NCBI RefSeq assembly: GCF_011742875.1 | Contig: NZ_JAAQTL010000001.1 | Span: 2,976,001-3,040,000 of the forward strand | Direction of reading: 5' to 3' | Length of the DNA stretch: 64,000 nt | DNA from: Luteibacter yeojuensis | GTDB lineage: Bacteria; Pseudomonadota; Gammaproteobacteria; Xanthomonadales; Rhodanobacteraceae | Shown here: in pieces, positions 1 through 8,979 of the stretch | Layout: each line of letters starts with the position of its first letter | Numbering within the stretch: the stretch's first letter is position 1 | Translations under genes and position numbers: made by a program | The notes under the pieces: model-generated | Database searches by the model: none | What the model was told of the DNA's origin: nothing | Seen by the model: the letters and a program-made list of their open reading frames with translations, nothing else

Positions 1-1258
1 CCGTAGCAAGGATGTCTCGGCCGATGCGATCGCCGCGGCGCTGAACCAGAAGTTCGCTTCCATCCAGGACGCGTACATCGCGATCTTCCCGCCGCCGCCG
101 GTAAACGGTCTCGGTACGATCGGCGGCTTCCGCATGCAGATCGAGGATCGCGGCGGACTGGGCTTCGAGGAACTCTACAAGCAGACCCAGGGCATCATCG
201 GGGCCAGCCAGAAGACGCCGGAGCTCGCGCACCTGTTCACCAGCTTCCAGGTGAGCGTGCCGCAGTTCGACGCCGACGTGGATCGCGAGAAGGCGAAGTC
301 GGAAGGCATCGACCTGGGCGACGTGTTCCAGACGATGCAGGCCTACCTCGGCTCGCTCTACGTCAACGACTTCAACCGTTTCGGCCGCACCTACCAGGTG
401 AACGTGTCGGCGGAGCCGTCGTTCCGCCACGAGCCGTCCGACATCGTGGGCCTCAAGACCCGCAATGCCGCCGGCGACCTCGTGCCGCTGGGCTCGTTCC
501 TGACCGTGCGCCAGACCAACGGTCCGGACCGCGTGCAGCACTACAACGGCTTCCCCACCGCCGAGATCAATGGCGGCCCGGCACCGGGTTACAGCACGGG
601 CCAGGCGCAGGACGCGATGGAAGCGCTGGTGAAGGCGAACCTGCCGAACGGCATGAGCTACGAGTGGACGGAGCTGACCTACCAGCAGATCCTCGCCGGC
701 AATACCGCCGTGCTGGTGTTCCCCCTGTCGGTGCTGCTGGTGTTCCTCGTGCTGGCTTCGCTTTACGAGAGCCTGAGCCTGCCGCTGGCCGTGATCCTGA
801 TCGTGCCGATGGTGCTGTTGTCCGCGATCTTCGGTGTGTTCGTCACCGGCGGCGACAACAACATCTTTACCCAGATCGGCCTGATCGTGCTGGTGGGCCT
901 GGCGTGCAAGAACGCGATCCTGATCGTCGAGTTCGCCCGCGAGGCGGAGATCGAAGGCATGAACCGCGTCGACGCGGTGCTCGAAGCCGCCCGCCTGCGA
1001 CTGCGCCCGATCCTGATGACCTCGTTCGCCTTCATCATGGGCGTCGTGCCCCTGGTGACCTCGCACGGCGCGGGCGCGGAAATGCGCCATGCGATGGGCG
1101 TGGCGGTGTTCTCCGGCATGCTCGGCGTCACCTTCTTCGGCCTCATCTTCACCCCGCTCTTCTACGTGCTGATCCGCGCCTGGAACGAGCGCTCCGAGGC
1201 CCGCCGCCAGGCGCGCCGCGAGCGCCGCCTCCTCGCCCACGCGGCTCGGGAGTCCTGA
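1..1258 (+). CDS. RND multidrug efflux transporter, inner-membrane subunit, C-terminal part (5' truncated)
   Basis: The reading frame is open from base 2, so the gene starts upstream of the window; about 418 residues are present. It is the last third of a hydrophobe/amphiphile-efflux (HAE1) RND pump such as MexF: a periplasmic porter segment, then a run of membrane helices. The stretch ending GAGAEMRHAMGVAVFSGML is characteristic of this family. Such pumps use the proton gradient to expel drugs through a tripartite complex with an adaptor (presumably upstream, not visible) and an outer-membrane channel, which is the next gene, one base downstream. The tail is rich in Arg, as is common. The substrate cannot be told from this fragment. 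Confidence 0.93.
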   Translation, partial: RSKDVSADAIAAALNQKFASIQDAYIAIFPPPPVNGLGTIGGFRMQIEDRGGLGFEELYKQTQGIIGASQKTPELAHLFTSFQVSVPQFDADVDREKAKSEGIDLGDVFQTMQAYLGSLYVNDFNRFGRTYQVNVSAEPSFRHEPSDIVGLKTRNAAGDLVPLGSFLTVRQTNGPDRVQHYNGFPTAEINGGPAPGYSTGQAQDAMEALVKANLPNGMSYEWTELTYQQILAGNTAVLVFPLSVLLVFLVLASLYESLSLPLAVILIVPMVLLSAIFGVFVTGGDNNIFTQIGLIVLVGLACKNAILIVEFAREAEIEGMNRVDAVLEAARLRLRPILMTSFAFIMGVVPLVTSHGAGAEMRHAMGVAVFSGMLGVTFFGLIFTPLFYVLIRAWNERSEARRQARRERRLLAHAARES

Positions 1259-1259
1259 T

Positions 1260-2693
1260 ATGACATCCATGTTCCGCAGTACCGCCCTGTTCGCGGCCCT
1301 CGTCCTCGCCGGTTGCGCGAGCGTGGGCCCCGACTACCACGCCCCCAAGGAAGCGCCGGTGACGTTGCAAGGCGTCGACGCCACCCACCAGGACAGCGCC
1401 GCGTTCCAGGCGCAGTGGTGGAAGCAGTTCGGCGACCCGACGCTGGACGCGCTCATCGTCCGCGCGGCGAAGAACGCGCCGGACCTGAAGATCGCGGTAG
1501 CGCGCCTCGCACAGGCGCGCGCCGCGCTGGGCACCGCGAAGTCGCAGCAGATCCCCGACATCGAGACCGGCGTGTCGTACCAGCGCAGCCGCGAACAACA
1601 GCCCGGCTTCAGCGACCGGCGCCAGACCGTGACGGCGTACCAGGCCGGCTTCGACGCCTCGTGGGAACTCGACCTGTTCGGCGGCATCCGCCGTTCGGTC
1701 GAGGCCGCCCGAGCCGACGCCGGTGCCGGCGAAGCGTCGTTGCGGGACGCGCAGGTGACGCTGTTCGCCGAGGTGGCTCGCAACTACTTCGACCTGCGCG
1801 GCACGCAGTTGCGCGTCGACGTGGCGAAGCGCGATATCGCCAACCAGCAGGATTCGCTCAAGGTGATCGCCGCCCGTGTCGACGTCGGCACGGGCGCCGA
1901 ACAGGACCTCGCCAGCGCGAAGGCCCGACTTGCCGCCGTGGAAGCGCAGCTCCCCGTGCTCGAGACCCAGGCCAGCGCCGACCGGTTCCGCCTCGCGGTA
2001 CTGCTTGGCGAACGACCCGGCGAACTGGATATCGACCTGTCGCCGGCGTCGTTCAAGCCGATCGACGCCACGCTCGCCATCGGCGGCGCGGATGAGGTCT
2101 TGCAGCGCCGTCCCGACATCCGCGTGGCGGAACGCGAGCTCGCCGCCGCGAATGCGCGCATCGGCGTGGCGAAGGCGGACTACTTCCCGCACATCTCCCT
2201 GGGCGGCTTCATCGGTTTCCTCGCCGGGCGCAGCAACGACTTCGGCGGTGCCGATTCGCGCGCGTGGTCGATCGCGCCGAGCATCTCGTGGTCCGGCCTC
2301 AACGTGCAGCGCGTGCGTTCCGGCGTGAAGGGCGCGGAAGCACGGGCCGACGAGGCACGCGCGAACTACGATCGCACGGTGCTCACCGCGTTGGAGGACG
2401 TCGACAACTCACTGGTCGCCTTCAACCGGCAGCGCGAGCGCGTCGAGAAGCTGGTGGTGCAGGCGAGCGAAAGCCGCCGCGCCGCCGGCCTGGCGAAGCT
2501 TCGCTACGACGCGGGCCGCACGGATTACCTGGAACTGCTTGACGCCGAGCGTACCCAGCTCGCGGCGGAAGACCAGCTGGCGGAAGCGGAAGCGGGCGTC
2601 AACCTGCGCGCGGTGCAGTTGTACAAGGCCCTGGGAGGCGGCTGGGAAGCCTGCGGCGACGACGCATGCAGCGAGGTAGCGAAAGTGCCATGA
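1260..2693 (+). CDS. RND efflux outer-membrane lipoprotein (NodT/OprM family)
   Basis: 477 aa. The signal peptide ends in the lipobox LAGC (Cys about residue 19), so the protein is a lipoprotein anchored in the outer membrane. The rest shows two repeated outer-membrane efflux (OEP) halves with long coiled-coil regions rich in Ala, Arg and Glu, and the usual VGPDY start after the lipid-modified Cys. It is the exit duct for the RND pump encoded just upstream (stop and start one base apart, so translationally linked). Length is normal for the family. Its end overlaps the next start as ATGA. Confidence 0.95.
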   Translation: MTSMFRSTALFAALVLAGCASVGPDYHAPKEAPVTLQGVDATHQDSAAFQAQWWKQFGDPTLDALIVRAAKNAPDLKIAVARLAQARAALGTAKSQQIPDIETGVSYQRSREQQPGFSDRRQTVTAYQAGFDASWELDLFGGIRRSVEAARADAGAGEASLRDAQVTLFAEVARNYFDLRGTQLRVDVAKRDIANQQDSLKVIAARVDVGTGAEQDLASAKARLAAVEAQLPVLETQASADRFRLAVLLGERPGELDIDLSPASFKPIDATLAIGGADEVLQRRPDIRVAERELAAANARIGVAKADYFPHISLGGFIGFLAGRSNDFGGADSRAWSIAPSISWSGLNVQRVRSGVKGAEARADEARANYDRTVLTALEDVDNSLVAFNRQRERVEKLVVQASESRRAAGLAKLRYDAGRTDYLELLDAERTQLAAEDQLAEAEAGVNLRAVQLYKALGGGWEACGDDACSEVAKVP

Positions 2694-3463
2694 GCGCGGC
2701 CAATGTTCATCGCCTGCCGGTGCAGGCCAGGCGGACCAAGACCGTCGCGGTGGAACCGCCGCTCAGCCAGCGCGTCGCGCTGGTGAGCGGCGCCAACCGC
2801 GGCATCGGCCTCGAGGTGGCGAAGCAGCTCGCCGCCAGCGGCGTCACGGTGTTCATGGGCATGCGCGAACCCGGCAAGGGCGAGAAGGTCGCCCGGGCGA
2901 TCCGCGAACTCGGTGGCGACGCGCATGCGATCCGCCTGAACGTGACGAAGCAGGACGATATCGACAAGGCCATCGCGCATATCGGCGATCACTTCGGCCG
3001 CCTCGACATCCTCGTGAACAACGCGGGCGGCTACTACGATCCCGACGGACGCCCTTCGACACCGGACCTGGACGTCATCCGCGGCGCGCTGGAGGTGAAC
3101 CTCATCGGCGCATGGTGCCTCACCGCCGCCGCCTTGCCGCTGATGAAGCGCCATGGCTACGGGCGCGTGGTGAACGTGTCGAGCGAGTGCGCGGTACGCG
3201 CGATATGCGGCGAGAACAGTCCCGCTTACCGTGTGTCCAAGGCGGCGCTCAATGCGTATACGCAGGTACTCGCGCGCGAAATGGCGGGCAGCGGCATCCT
3301 CGTCAACGCCGTCTGCCCGGGTTGGACCGCCACCGCCCTCGGCGGCAGCGGCGGCCGGCCAGCGGCGGAAAGCGCGGAAGGTGTCGTGTGGGCCGCGTTG
3401 CTTTCGGAACGCGAAGCATCGTCGGGCGAATTCTTTCGCGACCGCATGAAGATCGGCTGGTAA
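2690..3463 (+). CDS. short-chain dehydrogenase/reductase (SDR)
   Basis: 257 aa from the ATG that overlaps the efflux gene's stop (ATGA); an in-frame ATG 24 bases earlier is possible but less likely. It is a classical Rossmann-fold SDR: cofactor motif SGANRGIG, the NNAGG motif, the catalytic Ser in NVSSE and the YRVSK active-site Tyr/Lys pair. It most likely reduces a carbonyl with NAD(P)H. Ending an efflux operon suggests it acts on a compound the pump handles, but nothing in the sequence shows the substrate. It is convergent with the AI-2E family gene. Confidence 0.9.
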   Translation: MSAANVHRLPVQARRTKTVAVEPPLSQRVALVSGANRGIGLEVAKQLAASGVTVFMGMREPGKGEKVARAIRELGGDAHAIRLNVTKQDDIDKAIAHIGDHFGRLDILVNNAGGYYDPDGRPSTPDLDVIRGALEVNLIGAWCLTAAALPLMKRHGYGRVVNVSSECAVRAICGENSPAYRVSKAALNAYTQVLAREMAGSGILVNAVCPGWTATALGGSGGRPAAESAEGVVWAALLSEREASSGEFFRDRMKIGW

Positions 3464-3492
3464 CACCGACCCCGCCGTCGTGCCTGAGCGCT

Positions 3493-4656
3493 TCAGCGCG
3501 AAATGATATGCGCGAACCACTGCCAGCCGCGCAGCTTCGCGGTGATCAGTTTCACGCAGGTGAGCATCGGCACGGCGAGCAGCGCGCCGGGAATGCCCCA
3601 TAGCCAACCCCAGATCAACAGCCAGAGCAGGATCGCCACCGGGCTGAGCCGCGAGCGGCGGCCTTGCAGCATGGGTGTGATCAGGTTGCCTTCGATGGCA
3701 GTGATGCCGGCGAAGGTGGCTGCGGGAAGCAGTGCGGGGCCGAGTTCCTGGAAGTGCAGCACGCCGACGATGGCGAGTATGGTGGTGGTGGTGATGGCGC
3801 CCACGTAAGGAATGAAATTCGCGATCGCCGCGACGGAACCCCAGAGCAACGGATCCGGAACGCCATACAGGTAAAGCATGCCGGCGGTGATGAGGCCGAG
3901 CGTCACGTTGATCGCCGCCGTCAGCAGCAGGTAACTCGACACTTCGACCTGGATGCTTCGGACGATGCTCACCGTGTGTCGCTTGTACGAGAACGTGGGC
4001 GATATCTCGACGGCCCGTCGCAGGATTTCGTCGCCGTAGACGAGGAAGAAGAACACCAGCAGCGCGACCGTCAGGATGCTGGCGATCACCTTCGGCGCGC
4101 CCGCGACGACGTCCCATGCGGTGAAGGCGAAGCTGTTGGGACTCTGCGGCGCGTTGCGTGCCACGGTACCGCCCACGAGGGTCTGCGTGGCGCGACTGGC
4201 CGCCTCGATCTGCTGGGTCATCGGCTTGATCTTCGGCGCGAAGCTGCGCATCGCCGTCGGCGCCTCGTGGAACCAGTTGAGTGCCGGCGTGGAAAGCGTG
4301 GCCACCGCCCAGACGAGCCCCGTGCCGAGCAGGATCATGACGGTGACCGCGGCAAGCCAGCGCGGTATGCGCACACGAGCCGCAGCAGCGACGATCGGAT
4401 TGAGCGCGAGGCCGATGAAGCCTGCCAGCACCAGAGGCACGAGGATCGATTTGCCGATCGCCACCGTGTACAGCAGCGCCAGCAGGATGATGCCGGTGAG
4501 CGATATGCGGATGGCGCGGAGGTGCCGGCTGATGCGTCGCGTGCTCCGGCTGCTGCCAGGCCGGCGGCGCGACGGCGCGGCCAGCGTGGACACGGCGACG
4601 CCCGGCGCCGCGGTCGAAGGAAGCGGCGTGGGCAGCGGACTGGGAAAGTCGCTCAC
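3493..4656 (-). CDS. AI-2E family transporter (PerM/TqsA-like membrane protein)
   Basis: 387 aa. After a polar, Pro/Ser/Arg-rich N-terminus of about 50 residues come paired helices (LLALLYTVAIGKSILVPLVL), a central soluble region, and a C-terminal helix block with the GSVAAIANFIPYVGA and ALWVLPM-like segments typical of PF01594. Family members have been linked to export of the AI-2 signal or to sodium/proton antiport, so a precise role is not assignable. The start overlaps the previous gene's stop (ATGA), making it the last gene of a minus-strand run of envelope proteins. Confidence 0.9.
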   Translation of the reverse strand: MSDFPSPLPTPLPSTAAPGVAVSTLAAPSRRRPGSSRSTRRISRHLRAIRISLTGIILLALLYTVAIGKSILVPLVLAGFIGLALNPIVAAAARVRIPRWLAAVTVMILLGTGLVWAVATLSTPALNWFHEAPTAMRSFAPKIKPMTQQIEAASRATQTLVGGTVARNAPQSPNSFAFTAWDVVAGAPKVIASILTVALLVFFFLVYGDEILRRAVEISPTFSYKRHTVSIVRSIQVEVSSYLLLTAAINVTLGLITAGMLYLYGVPDPLLWGSVAAIANFIPYVGAITTTTILAIVGVLHFQELGPALLPAATFAGITAIEGNLITPMLQGRRSRLSPVAILLWLLIWGWLWGIPGALLAVPMLTCVKLITAKLRGWQWFAHIISR

Positions 4657-4970
4657 GGAACCTCGTCGGCGCCGTCGACGGCGTCGCTGGCAAATTCGCC
4701 GAGGAAGCTGCCGGCCGCGATGGACACGCCGTGTGCGATGAGATCGGCCACGCCACCGGCGACGACACCGCTCACACCCGGGACGGCGAGCGGGTTGAGC
4801 TTGACGTTGCTGAGCAGGAACCCGGAGCCGGCGGCGATGCCCAGCACGGTAAGCGGATGTTCGTAGCCACGCGCGATCAGCGCGGCGGCGGGGCGCACGG
4901 TGTCTTCCCGCGCGGCCGTGACCCGCGCACGCGCCGCGGCAACCTTCGCCATGTTGTTGAAAATGCCCAT
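4653..4970 (-). CDS. small membrane protein of unknown function
   Basis: 105 aa. A short Ala/Arg-rich amphipathic N-terminus is followed by two hydrophobic, Gly/Ala-rich stretches (around residues 40-55 and 65-95), so it probably sits in the inner membrane. I do not recognise a named family. It lies 4 bases downstream of the holin-like YqjE gene and overlaps the AI-2E gene by ATGA, so it is cotranscribed. Context (YqjE, DUF883, DUF1328) suggests an envelope or osmotic-stress role; that is inference. Confidence 0.75.
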   Translation of the reverse strand: MGIFNNMAKVAAARARVTAAREDTVRPAAALIARGYEHPLTVLGIAAGSGFLLSNVKLNPLAVPGVSGVVAGGVADLIAHGVSIAAGSFLGEFASDAVDGADEVP

Positions 4971-4974
4971 GCCG

Positions 4975-5457
4975 CTACTCCCCCGCCTGTTCGCCTTCCG
5001 CCTTGCCCCGCTGTCCCGCTTCCCGGGCCAGCGCGGCGACCTCCGCGCGCGTGGCGGGGAGGGTAAGCCAGTGCATGGCGCGGCGGAAGACGAGGATGGC
5101 GCCGACCAGCAACAGCAGCTGGAGTCCTGCCAGCACGGTGAGCGCCCACGCCCACGAACCGAACCATTGCGCCAGCCCCCATCCGGCCAGCGCCAGCAGG
5201 GTGAAGCCGAGTGCCACGGCGAAGACGATGGCGGCCAGGCCCATGAACAGCATCAGGACGATGCCGCTCCGCGCCAGGCCCAGTTCGGCCGAGAGCAGCT
5301 TCAGCTGCGCGGCGAAGAGGTCCTTGAGCCCCGCACCCAGGCGGCGGACGTCGTCCAGCCACGACGGTGCCGCAGGCTTCGCCCCGTCCGCGGCACCGCC
5401 CTCTCCGGGCATCGGATCATCCACGTTCTGTCGCCCCGAGGGACCGTCGTCCAGCAT
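4975..5457 (-). CDS. phage holin family / YqjE-like membrane protein
   Basis: 160 aa. A polar N-terminus of about 30 residues leads into an amphipathic segment (LKDLFAAQLKLLSAELG) and two strong membrane helices with a short turn, the layout of the PF07332 'holin superfamily III' (YqjE). Despite the name these proteins are chromosomal and not lytic. In enterobacteria yqjE lies beside yqjD, a DUF883 gene; the same pairing is seen here, with the DUF883 gene 24 bases upstream. Confidence 0.85.
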   Translation of the reverse strand: MLDDGPSGRQNVDDPMPGEGGAADGAKPAAPSWLDDVRRLGAGLKDLFAAQLKLLSAELGLARSGIVLMLFMGLAAIVFAVALGFTLLALAGWGLAQWFGSWAWALTVLAGLQLLLLVGAILVFRRAMHWLTLPATRAEVAALAREAGQRGKAEGEQAGE

Positions 5458-5481
5458 GCGCCAACCCCTTGGGGTGATGGA

Positions 5482-5871
5482 TCAGTTACGCAGGATGCGG
5501 CCAGCCAGCCAGCCGGCGGCGAGCGCCAGCGCGATCGACTGTACCGGTTTCTCCCTCACGTATTCGCGTGCGGTGTCCAGCCAGTCGTTGGTCTTGTCCA
5601 CGGCCTCGTCGTAGACCTCCTTGCCCCGCATCTTCACTTCCTCGGCCTTCTCGGCGGCGCGGGTGGCGCCGTGGGCGGCCTTGTCGGTGGCGGTGTGCAA
5701 GCTGTCCTCGACCCGGTCCGCCGCCCGGTCGACCGCGTCCTTCGTGCGTTCGACGGCGTCGGAGGTGGCCTGCTTCACTCGCTCGGCGCGTGCGTCGATG
5801 CGCTCGGCGGCCGAAACGGTGTTCGCGGCGGCGGTCGCGGCGTTGGCGACATGGTCGGCGGGCTTGTTCAT
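5482..5871 (-). CDS. DUF883 (ElaB/YqjD-like) C-tail-anchored protein
   Basis: 129 aa. A long Ala/Glu/Lys/Arg-rich helical region with heptad-like repeats (KQATSDAVERTKDAVDRAADR) is followed by a C-terminal segment VREKPVQSIALALAAGWLAG, the hallmark of the ElaB/YqjD/DUF883 family. In E. coli YqjD is an inner-membrane protein that binds ribosomes in stationary phase. Whether this longer relative does so is unknown. First gene of the run leading to YqjE, the 105-aa protein and the AI-2E transporter. Confidence 0.85.
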   Translation of the reverse strand: MNKPADHVANAATAAANTVSAAERIDARAERVKQATSDAVERTKDAVDRAADRVEDSLHTATDKAAHGATRAAEKAEEVKMRGKEVYDEAVDKTNDWLDTAREYVREKPVQSIALALAAGWLAGRILRN

Positions 5872-5937
5872 GGACTTCTCTCCGGTACGGGGTCTGACAC
5901 GTTATGCCAAGAAAGGTGACGCCGGGGTCACGGGCCG

Positions 5938-6096
5938 CTAAACGCTGCGACCCCGGAAGAACGAAATGATGGCCAGGATCAGGAAGACGACGAACAGGAT
6001 CTTCGCGATGCCGGCTGCCGTGCCCGCGATACCGCCGAAGCCGAACACGGCGGCGATGATCGCGATGACGAGGAAGACGAGTGCGTAGTGCAGCAT
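5938..6096 (-). CDS. DUF1328 (YtjA-like) small membrane protein
   Basis: 52 aa from an ATG with a GGAGA ribosome site 8 bases upstream; a longer in-frame reading has no good start. Two hydrophobic helices separated by [18 protein letters not shown] and ending SFFRGR match the DUF1328/YtjA family exactly in length and pattern. Such proteins are often induced by stress; function unknown. Its neighbours are other small envelope proteins, but the 66-base gap and own ribosome site suggest its own transcript. Confidence 0.9.
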   Translation of the reverse strand: MLHYALVFLVIAIIAAVFGFGGIAGTAAGIAKILFVVFLILAIISFFRGRSV

Positions 6097-6211
6097 GGTA
6101 GGTTCTCCGTGGAGTGGCGCGGCACCATTAAAATCCCGCGCCCCGCGCAAGCCGCGTGAAGCCGTCCCCCGCCGCTCAATACTCGTTCAGCCTGCCGCCT
6201 TCACCGCGCCG

Positions 6212-6838
6212 TCACGCCTTGACCTTGGGGTTGAGCGAGTACGTGCCGGTGATGACGGCCTCGTCGACCACATGGCCTTTCATGACATCGCGGAGCTCGG
6301 CCAGCGAGAACCCCTTTTCCAGTGCCACCCTCGGCACGTCCAGCGCATACACGTGGAAATGATAATGATGCTTGATGGTGTCGTTCCACGGTGGGCACGG
6401 GCCATCGTAGCCGTGGTAGTGCCCTTCCATGTCGCGGTCGCCCTTGAACCACCCCGTATAGTCGTTGAGGCCCTGTACCGATCCCGGCGGGCCCACCGGA
6501 TCCTCTTTACCGCGGGGCACGATGCCCTCGCCGCAGGCGCCCTCGCCCAGCTCGCGGCATTCCACCGGGATGTTGGCCATCAGCCAGTGGACGAACTCCA
6601 CGCGCGGCAGGTCGCGGCGGACCTCGCGGCCCTCCACGTTGACGTCGTCCGGCTTCGACGGCACATCGGTGTCGATCACCGCGATGACGAAGGATGCCGC
6701 CGTGGCCGGCACTTCGGTCCAGGCCAGGTGCGGCGTCATGTTGCCGGCGGGCTTGATGTGCTCGTCGCCCGGTTCCATGAACGCGAATTTGGCCGGAATC
6801 GCTTTGCCGTTCTCGAAGCTGTCGCTCTTGAGGCGCAT
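6212..6838 (-). CDS. YbhB/YbcL family (PEBP, Raf-kinase-inhibitor-like) protein
   Basis: 208 aa. Shows the phosphatidylethanolamine-binding-protein fold: the DTDVPSKPDD segment and the GPCPPWND and HHYHFHVYALD stretches that form the anion-binding site in YbhB/YbcL proteins. No signal peptide, so probably cytoplasmic. Bacterial members bind small anionic ligands; a cellular role is not known. It lies 13 bases downstream of the sorbosone dehydrogenase-like gene and may share its transcript. Confidence 0.9.
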   Translation of the reverse strand: MRLKSDSFENGKAIPAKFAFMEPGDEHIKPAGNMTPHLAWTEVPATAASFVIAVIDTDVPSKPDDVNVEGREVRRDLPRVEFVHWLMANIPVECRELGEGACGEGIVPRGKEDPVGPPGSVQGLNDYTGWFKGDRDMEGHYHGYDGPCPPWNDTIKHHYHFHVYALDVPRVALEKGFSLAELRDVMKGHVVDEAVITGTYSLNPKVKA

Positions 6839-6851
6839 GGGTGTCTCCTTC

Positions 6852-7943
6852 TTATTTCTTGTAGGTCACGCGATAGATGGCGCCATTGTCGTCATCGCTC
6901 ACCAGCAGGCTGCCGTCGGGCAGCGGCTGCACGTCCGCCGGGCGCCCGGACACCTCTTCATCCTTGAGGAAACCTTCCACGAGCGGCTCGTAGCTCACCA
7001 CCTTGTTGCCGTTGAGGCGCACGGTCATCACCCGGTACCCGGATTTCGCCGACCGGTTCCACGAACCGTGCTCGGCGACGATGAGGGCCCCGTGCCAGGC
7101 GGCGGGGAACTGCTTGCCGTTGTAGAAACGCAGGCCCAGTGCGGCGACGTGAGGGCCCAATTTCAGCACGGGCGGCGTGTAGTCCTTGCAGTCCTTGCCC
7201 TTGCCGAATTCCGGATCGAGGGTGTCGCCCTGGTGGCAGTACGGGTAGCCGAAGTGCTCGCCGGCCTTCGTGACGTGGTTGAGCTCGTCGTTGGGCACGT
7301 CGTCGCCCAGCATGTCGCGGCCGTTGTCGGTGAACCACAGCGTCTTGTCGGTCGGCCGCCAGTCGAAACCCACGCTGTTGCGGATGCCCCTCGCCACGGT
7401 TTCCACGCCGCTGCCGTCCGGATTCATGCGCAGCATCTGTGCGAAGCCCTCGTCGCCGCGGTCGCAGATGTTGCAGGGTGCGCCGACGGGAACGTAAAGC
7501 TTGCCGTCCGGACCGAACGCGATGAACTTCCAGCCGTGCGCCGTCTCGGTATGCAGCTTGTCGGTGATCACTTCCGGCTTCGGCGGCGCGTCGAGGTGGT
7601 TCTCGATGTCGCGCAGCACGTAGATCCGGCTCACGGCCGACACATAAAGGTCGCCCCCGTGGAAGGCGACGCCGACGGGAAGCTTCAATCCGGTGGCCAG
7701 CGTCCGCACTTTCTCGACGGAACCGTCCGGCGCGTAGCTGACGGCGTAAACCTTGCCGGCATCGTTCGAGCCGACGAAAACCGTGTTCTTCGCGCCGAGC
7801 GCCATTTCGCGCGCGTTGGGCACCTGGTCGGTCCAGACGGCGATGTGGAACCCGGGAGGAACCTTCAGCGAGGCCATGTCCGGCGTGGCGGCGAAGGCGG
7901 AAGGGGCGAGGAGAGCGAGGGCGAGAACGAAAGCACTACGCAT
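6852..7943 (-). CDS. secreted PQQ-type sugar (sorbosone/glucose) dehydrogenase-like beta-propeller
   Basis: 363 aa with a cleavable signal peptide (cut near AFA-ATP, residue 19), so periplasmic. The body is a six-bladed propeller of the glucose/sorbosone dehydrogenase family (PF07995): LKLPVGVAFHGGDLYV, HGWKFIAFGPDGKLYV, the Cys pair in APCNICDRGD, and WFTDNGRDMLGDD. These enzymes oxidise aldoses or related alcohols with PQQ. No PQQ synthesis genes are in the window. The PEBP gene follows closely. Confidence 0.85.
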   Translation of the reverse strand: MRSAFVLALALLAPSAFAATPDMASLKVPPGFHIAVWTDQVPNAREMALGAKNTVFVGSNDAGKVYAVSYAPDGSVEKVRTLATGLKLPVGVAFHGGDLYVSAVSRIYVLRDIENHLDAPPKPEVITDKLHTETAHGWKFIAFGPDGKLYVPVGAPCNICDRGDEGFAQMLRMNPDGSGVETVARGIRNSVGFDWRPTDKTLWFTDNGRDMLGDDVPNDELNHVTKAGEHFGYPYCHQGDTLDPEFGKGKDCKDYTPPVLKLGPHVAALGLRFYNGKQFPAAWHGALIVAEHGSWNRSAKSGYRVMTVRLNGNKVVSYEPLVEGFLKDEEVSGRPADVQPLPDGSLLVSDDDNGAIYRVTYKK

Positions 7944-7977
7944 GGACGGACTCCTTGAGGGTGGGGGCCCGCCAGGT

Positions 7978-8979
7978 TCAGCGGGTGATGGCGTCGAATC
8001 GCGCTGCGATGTAGTCGTCGGTGAAGCTGGTCATGCCGTAATCGCGAATGAAACCGCAGTGGCCGCCGTAGGTCGCGATGTCCAGTTCGACGTTCGGCGG
8101 CACGCGCAGCTGGTCGAACGCCGCGACCGGGATGACGGGATCGTCGCGCGAGGTGAGGATGGTGGCCGGCAGGTGCAGGTCCATCAACCGGTCGCCGGCG
8201 ACGGAGTAGCCGTCGAGGTAAGCCTCGAGCGAACCGAAGTCCGTATGGCGAAGCACCAGCGAACGGGTCAGGTCGCGCATGTTCTGGCGCAGTTCGTCCA
8301 GCTCGAAGTAGGTCTGGTGCGGGAAGGCCTGCTGCTTCAGGCGCAGCGAGCGGCGCCATTTCTGCATGAAGTAGGCCTGGTAGAACCAGGGCGCCTCGCT
8401 CTCCAGCGAGAACAGGCCTTCGCTGGGATCGACGATCGGGCACACCGCCAGCACGTAGTCGACCGGCACGCCCAGCGACGGGGCCAGCATGCCGGCGCGC
8501 AGCGCGAAGTTGCCGCCGAGCGAAAAGCCGGCGACGCCGATGGCCCTCGCGGGGAACATGCGCGCGATCTCGCCCATCGCCGCCACGACCTCGTCGATGC
8601 GGCAGGAGTGGAACAGCGCTTCGTTCAGGCCGTGGCTGTCGCCGTGGTCGCGGAAGTTGAGGCGGAAGATGTCCCAGCCTTCCTCGAGGAGCCGGCTACC
8701 CGTCTGCAATACATAAGTGGAGTCGACACTGCCTTCCCAGCCGTGGAACAGGATGGCGAGCCCGCGCGACTCCCGGCCGGTGCGCTGGGCGGTGAAGCGC
8801 CCGCTCAGGCGATCGCCGTGACCGACATCGACCAGGACTTCCTGCGCGTTTTCCTGCACGCGATGCGCCCGGCGGGGCAGCAGGCGGCGGCGGATGCCGC
8901 TGGACGACAGCATCGTCTGGATATGGCCGCTGCGCAGCGGCCACGGCGGCTGGAAGTCGGAACCCATCGGCAGGTTCAT
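7978..8979 (-). CDS. YheT-family alpha/beta hydrolase
   Basis: 333 aa. The start is set by an ATGA overlap with the upstream acyltransferase; a longer in-frame reading runs antiparallel through that gene and is not real. Motifs: PWPLRSGHIQTM at the N-terminus, LFHGWEGS (oxyanion region), GFSLGGN (nucleophile Ser), a late Asp in SRDDPVIP and His in GGHCGF. This is the YheT/ABHD1-3 family of esterases, most likely acting on lipid esters. Coupling to a PlsC-type acyltransferase fits a membrane-lipid remodelling pair (inference). Confidence 0.92.
   Translation of the reverse strand: MNLPMGSDFQPPWPLRSGHIQTMLSSSGIRRRLLPRRAHRVQENAQEVLVDVGHGDRLSGRFTAQRTGRESRGLAILFHGWEGSVDSTYVLQTGSRLLEEGWDIFRLNFRDHGDSHGLNEALFHSCRIDEVVAAMGEIARMFPARAIGVAGFSLGGNFALRAGMLAPSLGVPVDYVLAVCPIVDPSEGLFSLESEAPWFYQAYFMQKWRRSLRLKQQAFPHQTYFELDELRQNMRDLTRSLVLRHTDFGSLEAYLDGYSVAGDRLMDLHLPATILTSRDDPVIPVAAFDQLRVPPNVELDIATYGGHCGFIRDYGMTSFTDDYIAARFDAITR

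Noticed and set aside
613..625. LSAGQ variant of the ABC signature in the C39 exporter as a sign of inactivity (residue numbers 613-617 of that protein)
   Set aside because: Ala for Gly at this position occurs in working transporters, and Walker A and B are intact.
2525..4768. 747-codon minus-strand frame
   Set aside because: It crosses four real genes on both strands and has no coherent domain; the RND outer-membrane, SDR and AI-2E genes explain the region.
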